From Dyella caseinilytica (lineage in GTDB: Bacteria > Pseudomonadota > Gammaproteobacteria > Xanthomonadales > Rhodanobacteraceae), in assembly GCF_016865235.1 (NCBI RefSeq), contig NZ_CP064030.1, positions 248,001-312,000 of the forward strand: a stretch of DNA of 64,000 bases. Direction: 5' to 3'. Every line of letters starts with the position of its first letter. The first letter of the stretch is position 1. Shown here piece after piece: positions 51,811-61,241 of the stretch. The position numbers and the translations under genes were made by a program. Below the pieces are notes generated by a model. The model saw nothing but the letters and a program-made list of their open reading frames with translations. It did not search any database and was not told the DNA's origin.

Positions 51811-52062
51811 ATGAAGCTCCTTCGCGATTTCTTTCGTCTGCGCACCGCGGGTCGTTTTCCCCTGACCGGCCGCCGTGAGGCCGTGCGTGTTCCCCTGACC
51901 GTGACCGTTCCCCAGCCGCTGAATAAGCCGGTCGAGCGCGCGCCGATCGATATGCATTGGCAGATCGAGGCCGCCCAGGGCCGTCCGCTGTCCCGTTGGC
52001 ATGAGCATCAGGTGGATGCTCTGCGTACGTCCCGTCATCTTCATCTGGTATCTAGCCACTGA
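51811..52062 (+). CDS. Small basic protein or leader peptide, unknown
   Basis: An 83-residue reading frame with a strong AAAGGAG ribosome site seven bases before ATG. It begins MKLLRDFFRLRTAGRFPLTG and ends RHLHLVSSH. It has no membrane helix, many arginines and histidines, and a proline-containing middle (VPLTVTVPQPLNKPVERAP). It is 158 bp upstream of the mgtA-type gene and follows the structured leader. It may be a real small protein or a regulatory leader ORF whose translation controls the ATPase gene. No family is recognised. Confidence 0.55.
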   Translation: MKLLRDFFRLRTAGRFPLTGRREAVRVPLTVTVPQPLNKPVERAPIDMHWQIEAAQGRPLSRWHEHQVDALRTSRHLHLVSSH

Positions 52063-52220
52063 TGCGCCATTGCGAACTGCGCAAGGGGTGGCCCCCTCCC
52101 TGGCCGGTGGCAATCCGGCTCGGGTGGTGTGACCCCGTGCGCGGGTTGCGATAGCGGAAGCAAGTCGTTCCAGACGCTCGCCTCCGAACCGCATGCGACA
52201 CCTTTCCACGGAAGCGAGAC

Positions 52221-54887
52221 ATGATGAAGCAATCCTCCCAGGCTGTGATGGCCAAGGCTGCTGCTAAAACCGCCGCGGCTCCTCCGCGCGTGGCTGCGGC
52301 GCAGGATGCGTTCAAGGAGAACGAGGCCCTGCTGATCAGCCTGGACACCAGCCTGGCTGGCCTCAATGAAGAACAGATCACCGAGCGCCTGTCGCGCGAT
52401 GGTGTAAACGAGGTTTCGCACGAGAAGCCGCCACACTGGACGGTCCAGTTGCTGCGCGCGTTCAAGAACCCGTTCATCATCGTGCTGCTGATCTTGGCGG
52501 TGGTGCAGATCTTCCTGACGCCGGATGATCTGTCGGGCCCAATCATCATCGGGGTGATGGTGGGCATCAGCGTACTGCTCAGCTTCACCCAGGAGTACCG
52601 CTCCTCGCAGGCGGCAGAGAAGCTGAAGGCGATGGTGCGCAACACTGCCACCGTCACGCGCCGCGCTTCGGATGGCCATAGCGAGCGCATCGAAGTACCG
52701 GTGGGTGAGTTGGTGGTGGGCGACATCGTGCATCTGGCTGCGGGGGACATGGTGCCCGCCGACCTGCGTCTGCTGACTGCGAAGGACCTGTTCATCAGCC
52801 AAGCCATCCTCACCGGTGAATCGCTGCCGGTGGAAAAGGCCGGCCCGGCGCAGGCACACGTGGTCGAAGGCGGTGCTCAGGGCGTGCAGCAGGGCAATCC
52901 GCTGGATCTGCCCACCATCTGCTACATGGGCACCAACGTGGTGAGCGGCACGGCGACGGCGGTGGCAGCGGCGACCGGTTCGCGCACCTACCTGGGTTCG
53001 CTGGCGCGCAGCATCGTGGGCGAGCGCGTGCAGACCAGTTTCGATCGCGGTGTCAGCAGCGTGAGCTGGCTGTTGATCCGCTTCATGCTGGTGATGGTGC
53101 CGATTGTGCTGGGCATCCAGTGGTACAAGCACGGCTTCCTCGATGCGCTGATGTTCGCGCTGTCGGTGGCGGTAGGTCTGACCCCGGAGATGTTGCCGTT
53201 GATCGTCACCGCCAACCTGGCCAAGGGCGCGATGGCGATGTCCAAGCGCAAGGTGGTGGTGAAGCGCCTCAACGCGATCCAGAATTTCGGCGCGATGGAC
53301 GTGCTGTGCACGGACAAGACCGGCACGCTCACGCTCGACAAAATCGTGCTGGAACGCCATCTCGATCTGGATGGTGAAGATTCGGAAGACGCGCTGGAAT
53401 ACGGTTACCTCAACAGTCACTTCCAGACTGGCCTGAAGAACCTGATGGACAAGGCTGTGCTGGCGCATCGCGATCTCGAACCGATCGTCGCGCGCTACCG
53501 CGTGGTGGACGAAATTCCGTTCGATTTCCAGCGTCGGCGCATGTCGGTGGTGCTGGGCAATGGCGACGGTCATGACCTGCTGGTGTGCAAGGGCGCGGTG
53601 GAGGAAATGCTCTCCATCTGTGCCACCGAGCGCCGTGGCGACGAGATCGTGCCGATGACCGACGAGCGCCGTCGCGAAATCAAGGCGATGACGCGTCACC
53701 TCAACGAAGACGGCCTGCGCGTGCTGGTGGTGGCGATCAAGCAGGAGGAGCCGCACAACCGCGCTTATGGTGTGGCCGATGAAGCCGGTTTGACCGCGGT
53801 AGGTTGTTTGGCCTTCCTCGATCCGCCGAAGGACACGGCAGCCACCGCGATCGCCGCGCTGCATCACCACGGCGTCGAAGTGAAGGTGATCACCGGCGAC
53901 AACGAAGCGGTGACGCGCAAGATCTGCCGTGAGGTGGGCCTGGACGTGGAGCACTCTGCACAGGGCCGCGATATCGAGCCGCTGGATGACACGGCGCTCG
54001 ACGAGCTGGTCAAGCGCACCACCGTGTTCGCCAAGATGTCGCCGCTGCAGAAGGCGCGCGTGGTGAAGTCGCTGCAGCGTCAGGGTCATACCGTTGGCTT
54101 CCTCGGCGACGGCATCAACGATGCACCGGCGCTGCGCGAAGCCGATGTCGGGATTTCGGTGGATACCGCTACCGATATCGCCAAGGAATCGGCCGACATC
54201 ATCCTGCTGGAAAAGAACCTGATGGTGCTGGAAGAAGGCGTGCTTGAAGGGCGCCTCACCTTCGGCAACATCATCAAGTACATCAAGATGACGGCCAGCT
54301 CGAACTTCGGCAACGTGTTCAGCATGGTGATCGCCAGCTTCTTCCTGCCGTTCCTGCCGATGCTGCCGCTGCAGGTGCTGGTGTTGAACTTGCTCTACGA
54401 CATCTCGCAGTTGTCGATTCCATTCGACCGCATGGATGAGGAATACCTGCGCAAGCCGCGCAAGTGGAATGCCAGCGACATTGGCCGTTTCATGGTGTGG
54501 ATCGGGCCGACCAGCTCGGTGTTCGATATCACCACCTTCGCTTTGCTGTGGTACGTGTTCGGCGCGAATGGCCCGGATCATCAGTCGCTGTTCCAGTCCG
54601 GCTGGTTCATCGAGAGCCTGCTGACCCAGACCCTGGTGGTACACATGATCCGCACGCGCAAGATCCCGTTCTTGCAGAGCGTGGCGGCGGCGCCGGTGCT
54701 GGGCCTTACCACGGCGATCATCGTGATCGGCATGTTCATTCCGTTCACGGCGGTGGGCACCAAGATCGGCATGGTGCATCTGCCCGGCGCATACTTCGGC
54801 TGGCTGGCCGCGACCGTGATCGCTTACTGCATGCTGACGCAGGTGGCGAAGCTGGTTTATATCCGCCGTTACGGGCACTGGCTCTGA
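52221..54887 (+). CDS. mgtA: Magnesium-translocating P-type ATPase
   Basis: An 888-residue P-type ATPase of the MgtA/MgtB (P3B) group, importing Mg2+. Landmarks are an N-terminal cytoplasmic segment, a first helix pair near residue 85 (NPFIIVLLILAVVQIFLTPD), the actuator motif TGES in ILTGESLPVEKAG, the phosphorylated aspartate in CTDKTGTLTLDKI near 365, GDGINDAPALREADVGISVD and a C-terminal set of six helices. VMVGISVLLSFTQEYRSSQA is typical of Mg-ATPases. The unusual feature is the alanine-rich N-terminus (MAKAAAKTAAAPPRVAAAQD) before the ATPase core. Expression is probably controlled through the leader upstream. Confidence 0.94.
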   Translation: MMKQSSQAVMAKAAAKTAAAPPRVAAAQDAFKENEALLISLDTSLAGLNEEQITERLSRDGVNEVSHEKPPHWTVQLLRAFKNPFIIVLLILAVVQIFLTPDDLSGPIIIGVMVGISVLLSFTQEYRSSQAAEKLKAMVRNTATVTRRASDGHSERIEVPVGELVVGDIVHLAAGDMVPADLRLLTAKDLFISQAILTGESLPVEKAGPAQAHVVEGGAQGVQQGNPLDLPTICYMGTNVVSGTATAVAAATGSRTYLGSLARSIVGERVQTSFDRGVSSVSWLLIRFMLVMVPIVLGIQWYKHGFLDALMFALSVAVGLTPEMLPLIVTANLAKGAMAMSKRKVVVKRLNAIQNFGAMDVLCTDKTGTLTLDKIVLERHLDLDGEDSEDALEYGYLNSHFQTGLKNLMDKAVLAHRDLEPIVARYRVVDEIPFDFQRRRMSVVLGNGDGHDLLVCKGAVEEMLSICATERRGDEIVPMTDERRREIKAMTRHLNEDGLRVLVVAIKQEEPHNRAYGVADEAGLTAVGCLAFLDPPKDTAATAIAALHHHGVEVKVITGDNEAVTRKICREVGLDVEHSAQGRDIEPLDDTALDELVKRTTVFAKMSPLQKARVVKSLQRQGHTVGFLGDGINDAPALREADVGISVDTATDIAKESADIILLEKNLMVLEEGVLEGRLTFGNIIKYIKMTASSNFGNVFSMVIASFFLPFLPMLPLQVLVLNLLYDISQLSIPFDRMDEEYLRKPRKWNASDIGRFMVWIGPTSSVFDITTFALLWYVFGANGPDHQSLFQSGWFIESLLTQTLVVHMIRTRKIPFLQSVAAAPVLGLTTAIIVIGMFIPFTAVGTKIGMVHLPGAYFGWLAATVIAYCMLTQVAKLVYIRRYGHWL

Positions 54888-54919
54888 GCTGGCGTCGCGG
54901 CTGATCGAATAAGTCATAT

Positions 54920-54942
54920 CCCTCCTTCATCGGGAAGGAGGG
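54920..54942 (+). terminator. Hairpin downstream of mgtA
   Basis: A nine-base-pair perfect stem CCCTCCTTC with GAAGGAGGG and a five-base loop, 33 bases after the mgtA stop. There is no T run after it, so it may be a stability hairpin or a Rho-dependent terminator. Confidence 0.5.
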
Positions 54943-55107
54943 AGGGATGAAGGGCAGCGGCATGCCGGCTGGTATGCCAAATGACGGTTTGTCCGTTAAC
55001 GTGCCCCGTGCCGCTTTCTTTCCGGAAGAGGGAAGATGTAAGTGTTGTCCTGCCTAATGAAAATAAGAGCAGGCGTAGAAAGCATTTGTTTTTTTGGAGT
55101 TGCCGAG

Positions 55108-56772
55108 ATGAAAGGCACGTTCGCTTTATTCGACATCGCCGGCTACGTCGCCCTGCTGCTGTGGGGTACGCATATGGTCACCAGCGGCGTGCTGCGTGGC
55201 TACGGAAGCGCATTGCGTCGTTCGCTGGGCCGTTTCCTCGGCCGTCGCCCGGCTGCATTTATGTTTGGCGTGTGCATCACGGCGTTGCTGCAGAGCAGTA
55301 CCGCGACCGGCATGATGGCAACGTCTTTTGCCGCCAACGGCTTTCTCGGCCTTGCGCCGGGTTTGACCGTGATGCTGGGCGCGAATGTCGGTACCACGCT
55401 GATCGTGCAGGTGATGTCGTTCAACATCGCGCTGATTGCGCCGGTGCTGATCCTGTTCGGCACCGCTTTGCATCGGCGTAGCGACGATGTGCGCTACGAA
55501 AACCTCGGTCGCGTCGGCATCGGTCTCGGGCTGATGCTGTTGTCGCTGCACCTGCTGGTGCTGACCATGGCGCCGATGGAAAACGCGCAGTTGCTGAAGG
55601 AAGGCATGCAGGCATTGGCGGGCGAGCCGGTCATCGCCATGCTGGTCGCTGCGGCATTGACCTGGCTGTGCCATTCCAGCGTGGCAGTGGTGTTGTTGAT
55701 CGTGTCACTGGCGACGGGTGGTGTGATCGATGCACCCGGCGCACTGGCGCTGGTACTCGGTGCGAATCTGGGCGGTACGCTGCCGGCTTTGCTGGAAGCG
55801 CATACCCCGGTCGCACGTCGTCTGCCGTTGGGCAATTTGCTGGTGCGCGCGTTTGGCTGCGTCATCTGTCTGCCTTTGCTGCACCCTCTGGCGCATTGGC
55901 TGGCAGCACTGGGTGATTCGCCGGCGCGCATTGCGGTGAATTTCCACACCGCGTTCAACCTTGTGTTGGCCATCATCTTCATTTTCCCGATCCAGAAGCT
56001 GGCGCAGCTGCTGGTGCGTCTGCTGCCCGAGCCGCCGCGTCCTGCTGATCAGGGCCTGCCTCTTTACCTCGATGAGGCTGCGCTGGAAAGCGCCGGTGTG
56101 GCGCTGGTGAATGCCACCCGCGAATCGATGCGCATGGCCGATATGGTCGAAGGTATGTTGAAGGGTCTGGTCGAGATTTTCGGCAAAGACGACACCTCGC
56201 GCGCAGCCGCCATCAGCAAGATGGATCCGTTCCTCGATCGCCTCGGCGTCGCCATTCGCCAATACCTGGCCGATCTCGTCGGCGAAGCATTGAATGAAGA
56301 GGATGGTGAGCGCAGCCAGGAAATTCATGCGTTCGTGATCAACATCGAGCACATCGGTGATATCACTGCGAACAACCTGATGGAATTTGCCGCCAAGAAG
56401 GCCGAACGCGGACAGGATTTTTCGGCAGATGACATCCAGGATCTTGCGGCCATGCACAGCCAGTTGATGGAGAGCCTACGTCTGGCCATTGCGGTTTTCA
56501 TGCGTGGTGACCTGCGCGCGGCGCAGCATCTGATGGAGCGCAAGGAATTGCTATGGCGTCTCGAAAACGACGCATCTGACCGACATGTGCGCGACCTGCG
56601 CCAGCAGCGTGACGGTGGTGGCGGCGACGTGTATCTGCGCATTTTGCGCGATCTGCGCCGGATTCATTCGCACCTTGCTGCGATCGCGTATCTGCCGCTG
56701 GAGCGGGCCGGTCTGCTGCAGGGCCGGCTGGTACAACCTCATGCCAACACCCTTGTAGAGGGAAAAGTCTGA
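55108..56772 (+). CDS. Na/Pi cotransporter family protein with PhoU-like C-terminal domain
   Basis: A 554-residue membrane protein with two Na/Pi-cotransporter repeats. Each repeat has the QSST or NSSV pore motif: ALLQSSTATGMMATSFAANG in the first, LCHSSVAVVLLIVSLATGGV in the second. Also typical are VMLGANVGTTLIVQVMSF and LVLGANLGGTLPALLEAHTP. A cytoplasmic PhoU-like helical domain covers about residues 330-540 (ATRESMRMADMVEGMLKGLV). It is similar to YjbB/NptA transporters that export or import phosphate with sodium. The ATG at 55108 is chosen because GGAG lies nine bases upstream; the frame opens at 55042. Confidence 0.92.
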   Translation: MKGTFALFDIAGYVALLLWGTHMVTSGVLRGYGSALRRSLGRFLGRRPAAFMFGVCITALLQSSTATGMMATSFAANGFLGLAPGLTVMLGANVGTTLIVQVMSFNIALIAPVLILFGTALHRRSDDVRYENLGRVGIGLGLMLLSLHLLVLTMAPMENAQLLKEGMQALAGEPVIAMLVAAALTWLCHSSVAVVLLIVSLATGGVIDAPGALALVLGANLGGTLPALLEAHTPVARRLPLGNLLVRAFGCVICLPLLHPLAHWLAALGDSPARIAVNFHTAFNLVLAIIFIFPIQKLAQLLVRLLPEPPRPADQGLPLYLDEAALESAGVALVNATRESMRMADMVEGMLKGLVEIFGKDDTSRAAAISKMDPFLDRLGVAIRQYLADLVGEALNEEDGERSQEIHAFVINIEHIGDITANNLMEFAAKKAERGQDFSADDIQDLAAMHSQLMESLRLAIAVFMRGDLRAAQHLMERKELLWRLENDASDRHVRDLRQQRDGGGGDVYLRILRDLRRIHSHLAAIAYLPLERAGLLQGRLVQPHANTLVEGKV

Positions 56773-57023
56773 AATTGGACAGTCACACGCAAGCCGAACC
56801 ACCCAGTATTAGCCCGCCTTATTGACCCTGACCCTGCGGTCCCGTGTGCTCCATCAGGAGCCTGCCCGGATGCGGTGGTTTTGGGCGGCCAAACCGCGGT
56901 CCGGGGATATGCCTAACAGTCATTTCATGCACTGGAAGGCCTCCCTTCACCGTATTGCAACAGCTCTGTGGCCTCGTGGTCGTGGGGAACGCATTCGAGC
57001 GCCAAGCCGAAGGGAAAATTTTT

Positions 57024-58151
57024 ATGTTTCATCAGCTGATCAAAAATGGGTCACGTCTGTCCGTAGCGATTGCCGTCGCATTGAGCATGGCCGCCTGCTC
57101 GCACGGAGGAGACGAAACCGGCACGCCGCCTCCCGCCTTCACCGCTGATCATGGTGTTTACAAAGTCCCCGATGGCTCGCCGCTGCGCAAAGAGCTGGTG
57201 GTGCAACCGGTAGAGATGCACCAGGCGCCCCACGCCAAGATTTTCCCCGCCAATGTAGAAGCCGATCCGACGCGCACCGCTAACGTGTTACCGCCGCTGA
57301 CTGGCAAGGTGATGGAATTGAAGGTGGGGCTGGGTGATCACGTGACCCGCGGTCAGCTGCTGGCGGTGATCGATTCGGGCGATCTGGCCCAGGCCTATGC
57401 GGACGTCTACAAGGCCAAGGACGCGCTCGATCTCGCCAAGAAGACGCTCGACCGTGCCCGTGCCGTGAAGGCCGCCGGCGGCAATGCGGTGAAGGATCTG
57501 GAAGCCGCGCAGAGCGGCTACAACCAGGCACTTTACGAGTTCAATCGTGCGCAGACGCGCCTGCCGGCAGTCGGTGGCACGCAGGGTGCCGAAGCCACGC
57601 GTCCAATGCAGATCACGGCGCCGGCCACCGGCTACATCACGGCATTGACGGTAGCGCCGGGCACGTATGTCAACGATCCGACCGCTTCCATGATGACCAT
57701 CTCGGACCTCAGTTCGGTATGGATCACCTCGAACGTGCCGGAGAGCGATGTTGCCCAAGTCACCAAGGGCGAAAAGATGAGCGCGGTGTTGACGGCTTAT
57801 CCGAACGAGGTATTTCACGGCAAGGTGACCTTCGTCAATCCGGTGATTCAACCCGATACGCGCCGCGACCTGGTGCGTGCCGTATTCGCCAATCCGGATG
57901 CGCGCCTGAAGCCCAACATGTACGCCAATGTCAGCATCGACACTCCGCAGCCGGACGAAGTGTTCGTGCCGCAGTCGGCGCTACTGATGAACAACGACAG
58001 CATTACGGTATTCGTCGAGGTGTCGCCATGGACGTTTGAGCGCCGCACCGTGGACCTGAGTTATGACGAAAACGACGGCACTCGCGTACTGAAGGGGTTG
58101 AAGGCGGGTGATCGCGTGATCGTCCGGGGCGGAGTGCTGCTCAATGATTAA
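57024..58151 (+). CDS. RND efflux periplasmic adaptor (membrane fusion lipoprotein)
   Basis: A 375-residue HlyD/CzcB-type adaptor. A lipoprotein-like signal (LSVAIAVALSMAACSHGG) precedes the barrel-sandwich half motif (LPPLTGKVMELKVGLGDHVT, then RGQLLAVIDSGDLAQAYADV). A coiled-coil hairpin is formed by residues about 130-180, then beta-barrel LSSVWITSNVPESDVAQVTK. It connects the permease to the outer membrane channel. The ATG at 57024 has AAGGG nine bases upstream. The last eight bases overlap the permease start, so the two are coupled. No metal-binding histidine domain precedes the core. Confidence 0.92.
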   Translation: MFHQLIKNGSRLSVAIAVALSMAACSHGGDETGTPPPAFTADHGVYKVPDGSPLRKELVVQPVEMHQAPHAKIFPANVEADPTRTANVLPPLTGKVMELKVGLGDHVTRGQLLAVIDSGDLAQAYADVYKAKDALDLAKKTLDRARAVKAAGGNAVKDLEAAQSGYNQALYEFNRAQTRLPAVGGTQGAEATRPMQITAPATGYITALTVAPGTYVNDPTASMMTISDLSSVWITSNVPESDVAQVTKGEKMSAVLTAYPNEVFHGKVTFVNPVIQPDTRRDLVRAVFANPDARLKPNMYANVSIDTPQPDEVFVPQSALLMNNDSITVFVEVSPWTFERRTVDLSYDENDGTRVLKGLKAGDRVIVRGGVLLND

Positions 58152-61100
58152 TCAGCTCTTCCGCTTCTGCTTTGAAAAGCGAACGCTATTCATCGTGGTG
58201 ACGATTCTCGTCATCTGCTTCGGTTACTACTCATGGACCCAGCTGGCGATTGAAGCGTATCCGGAACTGACCGACGTAACCGCGCAGGTCACCACGCAGG
58301 TGCCGGGTTTGGCCGCTGAGGAGATCGAACAGGAGATCACGACGCCGCTCGAGCGTGGCTTGGCCGATACGCAGGGTCTGGTCAGCATGCGTTCGAGCAG
58401 TACCTTCGGTCTGTCGCTGATCACCCTGGTATTCAAAGACGGCTCGGACGACTATTGGGAACGTCAGCGCGTGATGGAACGCATCAGCCAGGTGACGCTG
58501 CCGACGGGCATCACGCCCGGGCTCGATCCGGTGACGGGTCCGGCCGGCGAGATCTATCGCTACACGCTGGAATCGAAAAGCAAGAACCTGATGGAGCTAT
58601 CGGAGATCCAGAACTGGGTCGTGATTCCGGCACTGAATCAGGTGCCAGGCGTGATCAACGTCGACAACTTCGGCGGCTTCACCAAGGAATTCCAGCTGGA
58701 ATTGGATCCGCAGCAACTGCTGCACTACGGCGTCAGCGTCAACCAGGTTACCGCAGCGATCTCCGCCAATACCTCCAATGCAGGTGGCGGGCGCATCACG
58801 CGCGGCGAGCAGTCGTACATTGTGCGCGGCATCGGCATGGTGCATTCGCTGAAGGACCTGGGCGATATCGTGGTGACGCAAAACAACGGCGTGCCGGTGC
58901 TGGTGAAAGACCTGGGCAAGCTGCGTTATGGCCATCAGGTGCGTGAGGGCATCCTGGGCAAGGACAATAACCCCGATACGATCGAAGGCATCTGTGACTT
59001 GCTGAAGTATGAAAATGCTTCCAAGGTGCTCGAGGGCATTCATGCCAAAGTTGCCGAGCTAAGCAAGCAACTTAACCCGCAGGACGTTTACATCGTTCCG
59101 TACATCGATCGCGACAACTTGGTCAACGCGACGAAGGAAAAAGTCTTCCACACCGTGATGGAAGGCATCGGCCTGGTCTGCATCGTGCTGATTCTGTTCC
59201 TCGGCAGTCCGCGTTCTGCGATGGTGGCCGCCGTGGCGATTCCCATGTCGCTGGTGACGGTGTTCATCCTGATGCAGTTCACGCACATGTCGGCGAATCT
59301 GTTCTCGCTGGGTGCGATCGACTTCGGCGTGATCGTGGACGGTGCGATCGTGATCACCGAGGCGATTCTGCACAAGCGTGAGCAAAAACCCACCGAAGTG
59401 CTGACCGAAGAAGACGTAATGACGGTGACGGGGCATGTCGGCCGCTCGATCTTCTTCGCCACCCTGATCATTGTTACCGCTTATGCGCCGCTGTTCGCCT
59501 TCGAGCACGCCGAGGGCAAACTATTCCGCCCGATGGCGTTCACCGTCGGCTACGCATTGCTTGCAGCGTTGCTTTGCACTGTGACGTTGACACCGGCGCT
59601 GGCTTATCTCGCCCTTCGCAAGCCGCGCAAGATCTTCCACAACAAGCCGCTTGAGAAGCTGCGGGCTTGGTACACGCATACGTTGGGAAGGCTGATACAT
59701 AGGCTGCCGATCGTCTATACGACTACCATCGCAGCGTTTCTATGCGTGCTCGTACTGGGTGCGACCATCGGCCGCGAATTCCTGCCCGATCTGGACGAAG
59801 GTGCGCTGTGGCTGCAAGTGCAAATGCCCACGGGTCTGTCACTGGATAAAGCCAGCCAGATGACGGCGGAGCTGCGCAAAGTAGTCCGCGAGTTCCCGGA
59901 GGTGTCGTACATCGTGACGCAGATGGGTCGCAACGATACGGGTACCGATCCTTGGACGCCGTCGCATGTGGAATCGGCGGTGGGCCTTACGCCCTATAGC
60001 GAGTGGCATGGCGAGACCAAGGCGGAGTTCCTGCATAAGTTCAACGCACGCCTGCAACAGATTCCTGGCATCACGGTAGGCATCAGCCAGCCGATCATCG
60101 ATGGCGAGAACGACATGATCGGCGGTGCGCATGCCCCGTTGGTATTGCGCATCTATGGCGATGACTTCCACGAGATGCGCCGTATCGGCAGCGAGATCGT
60201 CGACGTGCTGCATGGCATTCAAGGCACCGCCGATGCGTCGATTTTCCAGGAGCCACCGATTCCTCAGTTGTCGATTACGGCGAACCGTGACGCCGCTGCG
60301 CGTTACGGCGTCAACATCAGCGATATCACCAACCTGATCCAGACCGCCATCGGCGGCGCGCCGATCACCCAGGTGTATGTGGCCGATCGCATCTACAACG
60401 TCACGGCACGCGTTTCCAACGACGTGGCCAACAGCCTGCAGGCGGTGGGCGAGCTGCCGTTGACGACCACCAGCGGTGCACAGATTCCGCTTAAGGAAGT
60501 GGCGGATATCAAACTGGCCATGGGGGAAAGTACCATCGCGCACGAACATGGCAAGCGCGAGTTGACCATCCGCATCGATAACAGTGATCGCGCATTGTCC
60601 GAATACCTGGCCGACGCGCAGTCGCAAATCGATAAGAAGGTGCATTTCGACAAGCAGAAATATCAGCTGGAATGGGCCGGCAACTTCCAGAACGCACAGC
60701 GTGCGCAGGATCGTTTGATCGTGGTCATGGGCATGGTCATGGCGATCATGTTGGTGTTCCTGTTCTTCGAATTCGGCAAATTCCATCAGGCCGTGCTGGT
60801 GCTTGGTGTGGTGCCGTTGGCGACGGTGGGTGGCCTGATCGCATTGCACGTGCGCGGCGACACGCTGAATATCGCCACGGCCGTCGGTTTCATTGCCTTG
60901 TTCGGCGTCGCGGTACAGAACGGCATCATCATGGTGTCGAACATCAATCGCATGCGAAAAGAAGAAGGTTTGTCGCTCAACGAAGCCGTGCTGGTCGGTG
61001 CCACCGAACGATTCCGTCCGGTGTTGATGACCGCCACCGTGGCCAGCATCGGCATGTTGCCGGCAGCCATGGCGACCGGTGTCGGTACGGATGTGCAGCG

Positions 61101-61239
61101 CGGTTTGGCAACGGTGGTGGTGGGCGGTTTGCCGATCGCCACGCTGCTGACTCTGTTCATCCTGCCTGCGCTGTACTACGCGATGGAGAACTTCATCCAG
61201 AAACGTTGGGGCGTTGCACCGACGGGTGAGGAGATCTGA
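58144..61239 (+). CDS. Heavy-metal-efflux RND permease (CusA/CzcA family)
   Basis: A 1031-residue inner membrane proton antiporter of the HME-RND type. The helix-4 signature FGVIVDGAIVITEAIL carries two acidic residues of the proton relay. Helix 1 begins FIVVTILVICFGYYSWTQLA and the porter domain contains YPELTDVTAQVTTQVPGLAA. Of the three methionines that bind Cu/Ag in CusA, only one counterpart (in ENDMIGG) seems clear and GVNISDI replaces GMNIADV. Co, Zn, Ni or another substrate is therefore more likely than Cu/Ag; this is inference from memory of CusA. It is the second gene of the adaptor-permease-channel operon. Confidence 0.93.
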   Translation: MINQLFRFCFEKRTLFIVVTILVICFGYYSWTQLAIEAYPELTDVTAQVTTQVPGLAAEEIEQEITTPLERGLADTQGLVSMRSSSTFGLSLITLVFKDGSDDYWERQRVMERISQVTLPTGITPGLDPVTGPAGEIYRYTLESKSKNLMELSEIQNWVVIPALNQVPGVINVDNFGGFTKEFQLELDPQQLLHYGVSVNQVTAAISANTSNAGGGRITRGEQSYIVRGIGMVHSLKDLGDIVVTQNNGVPVLVKDLGKLRYGHQVREGILGKDNNPDTIEGICDLLKYENASKVLEGIHAKVAELSKQLNPQDVYIVPYIDRDNLVNATKEKVFHTVMEGIGLVCIVLILFLGSPRSAMVAAVAIPMSLVTVFILMQFTHMSANLFSLGAIDFGVIVDGAIVITEAILHKREQKPTEVLTEEDVMTVTGHVGRSIFFATLIIVTAYAPLFAFEHAEGKLFRPMAFTVGYALLAALLCTVTLTPALAYLALRKPRKIFHNKPLEKLRAWYTHTLGRLIHRLPIVYTTTIAAFLCVLVLGATIGREFLPDLDEGALWLQVQMPTGLSLDKASQMTAELRKVVREFPEVSYIVTQMGRNDTGTDPWTPSHVESAVGLTPYSEWHGETKAEFLHKFNARLQQIPGITVGISQPIIDGENDMIGGAHAPLVLRIYGDDFHEMRRIGSEIVDVLHGIQGTADASIFQEPPIPQLSITANRDAAARYGVNISDITNLIQTAIGGAPITQVYVADRIYNVTARVSNDVANSLQAVGELPLTTTSGAQIPLKEVADIKLAMGESTIAHEHGKRELTIRIDNSDRALSEYLADAQSQIDKKVHFDKQKYQLEWAGNFQNAQRAQDRLIVVMGMVMAIMLVFLFFEFGKFHQAVLVLGVVPLATVGGLIALHVRGDTLNIATAVGFIALFGVAVQNGIIMVSNINRMRKEEGLSLNEAVLVGATERFRPVLMTATVASIGMLPAAMATGVGTDVQRGLATVVVGGLPIATLLTLFILPALYYAMENFIQKRWGVAPTGEEI

Positions 61240-61241
61240 CC

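Noticed and set aside
52041..54917. 958-codon minus-strand open frame antisense to mgtA
   Set aside because: Histidine-, arginine- and glutamine-rich translation without domains; mirror image of a strongly conserved P-type ATPase frame.
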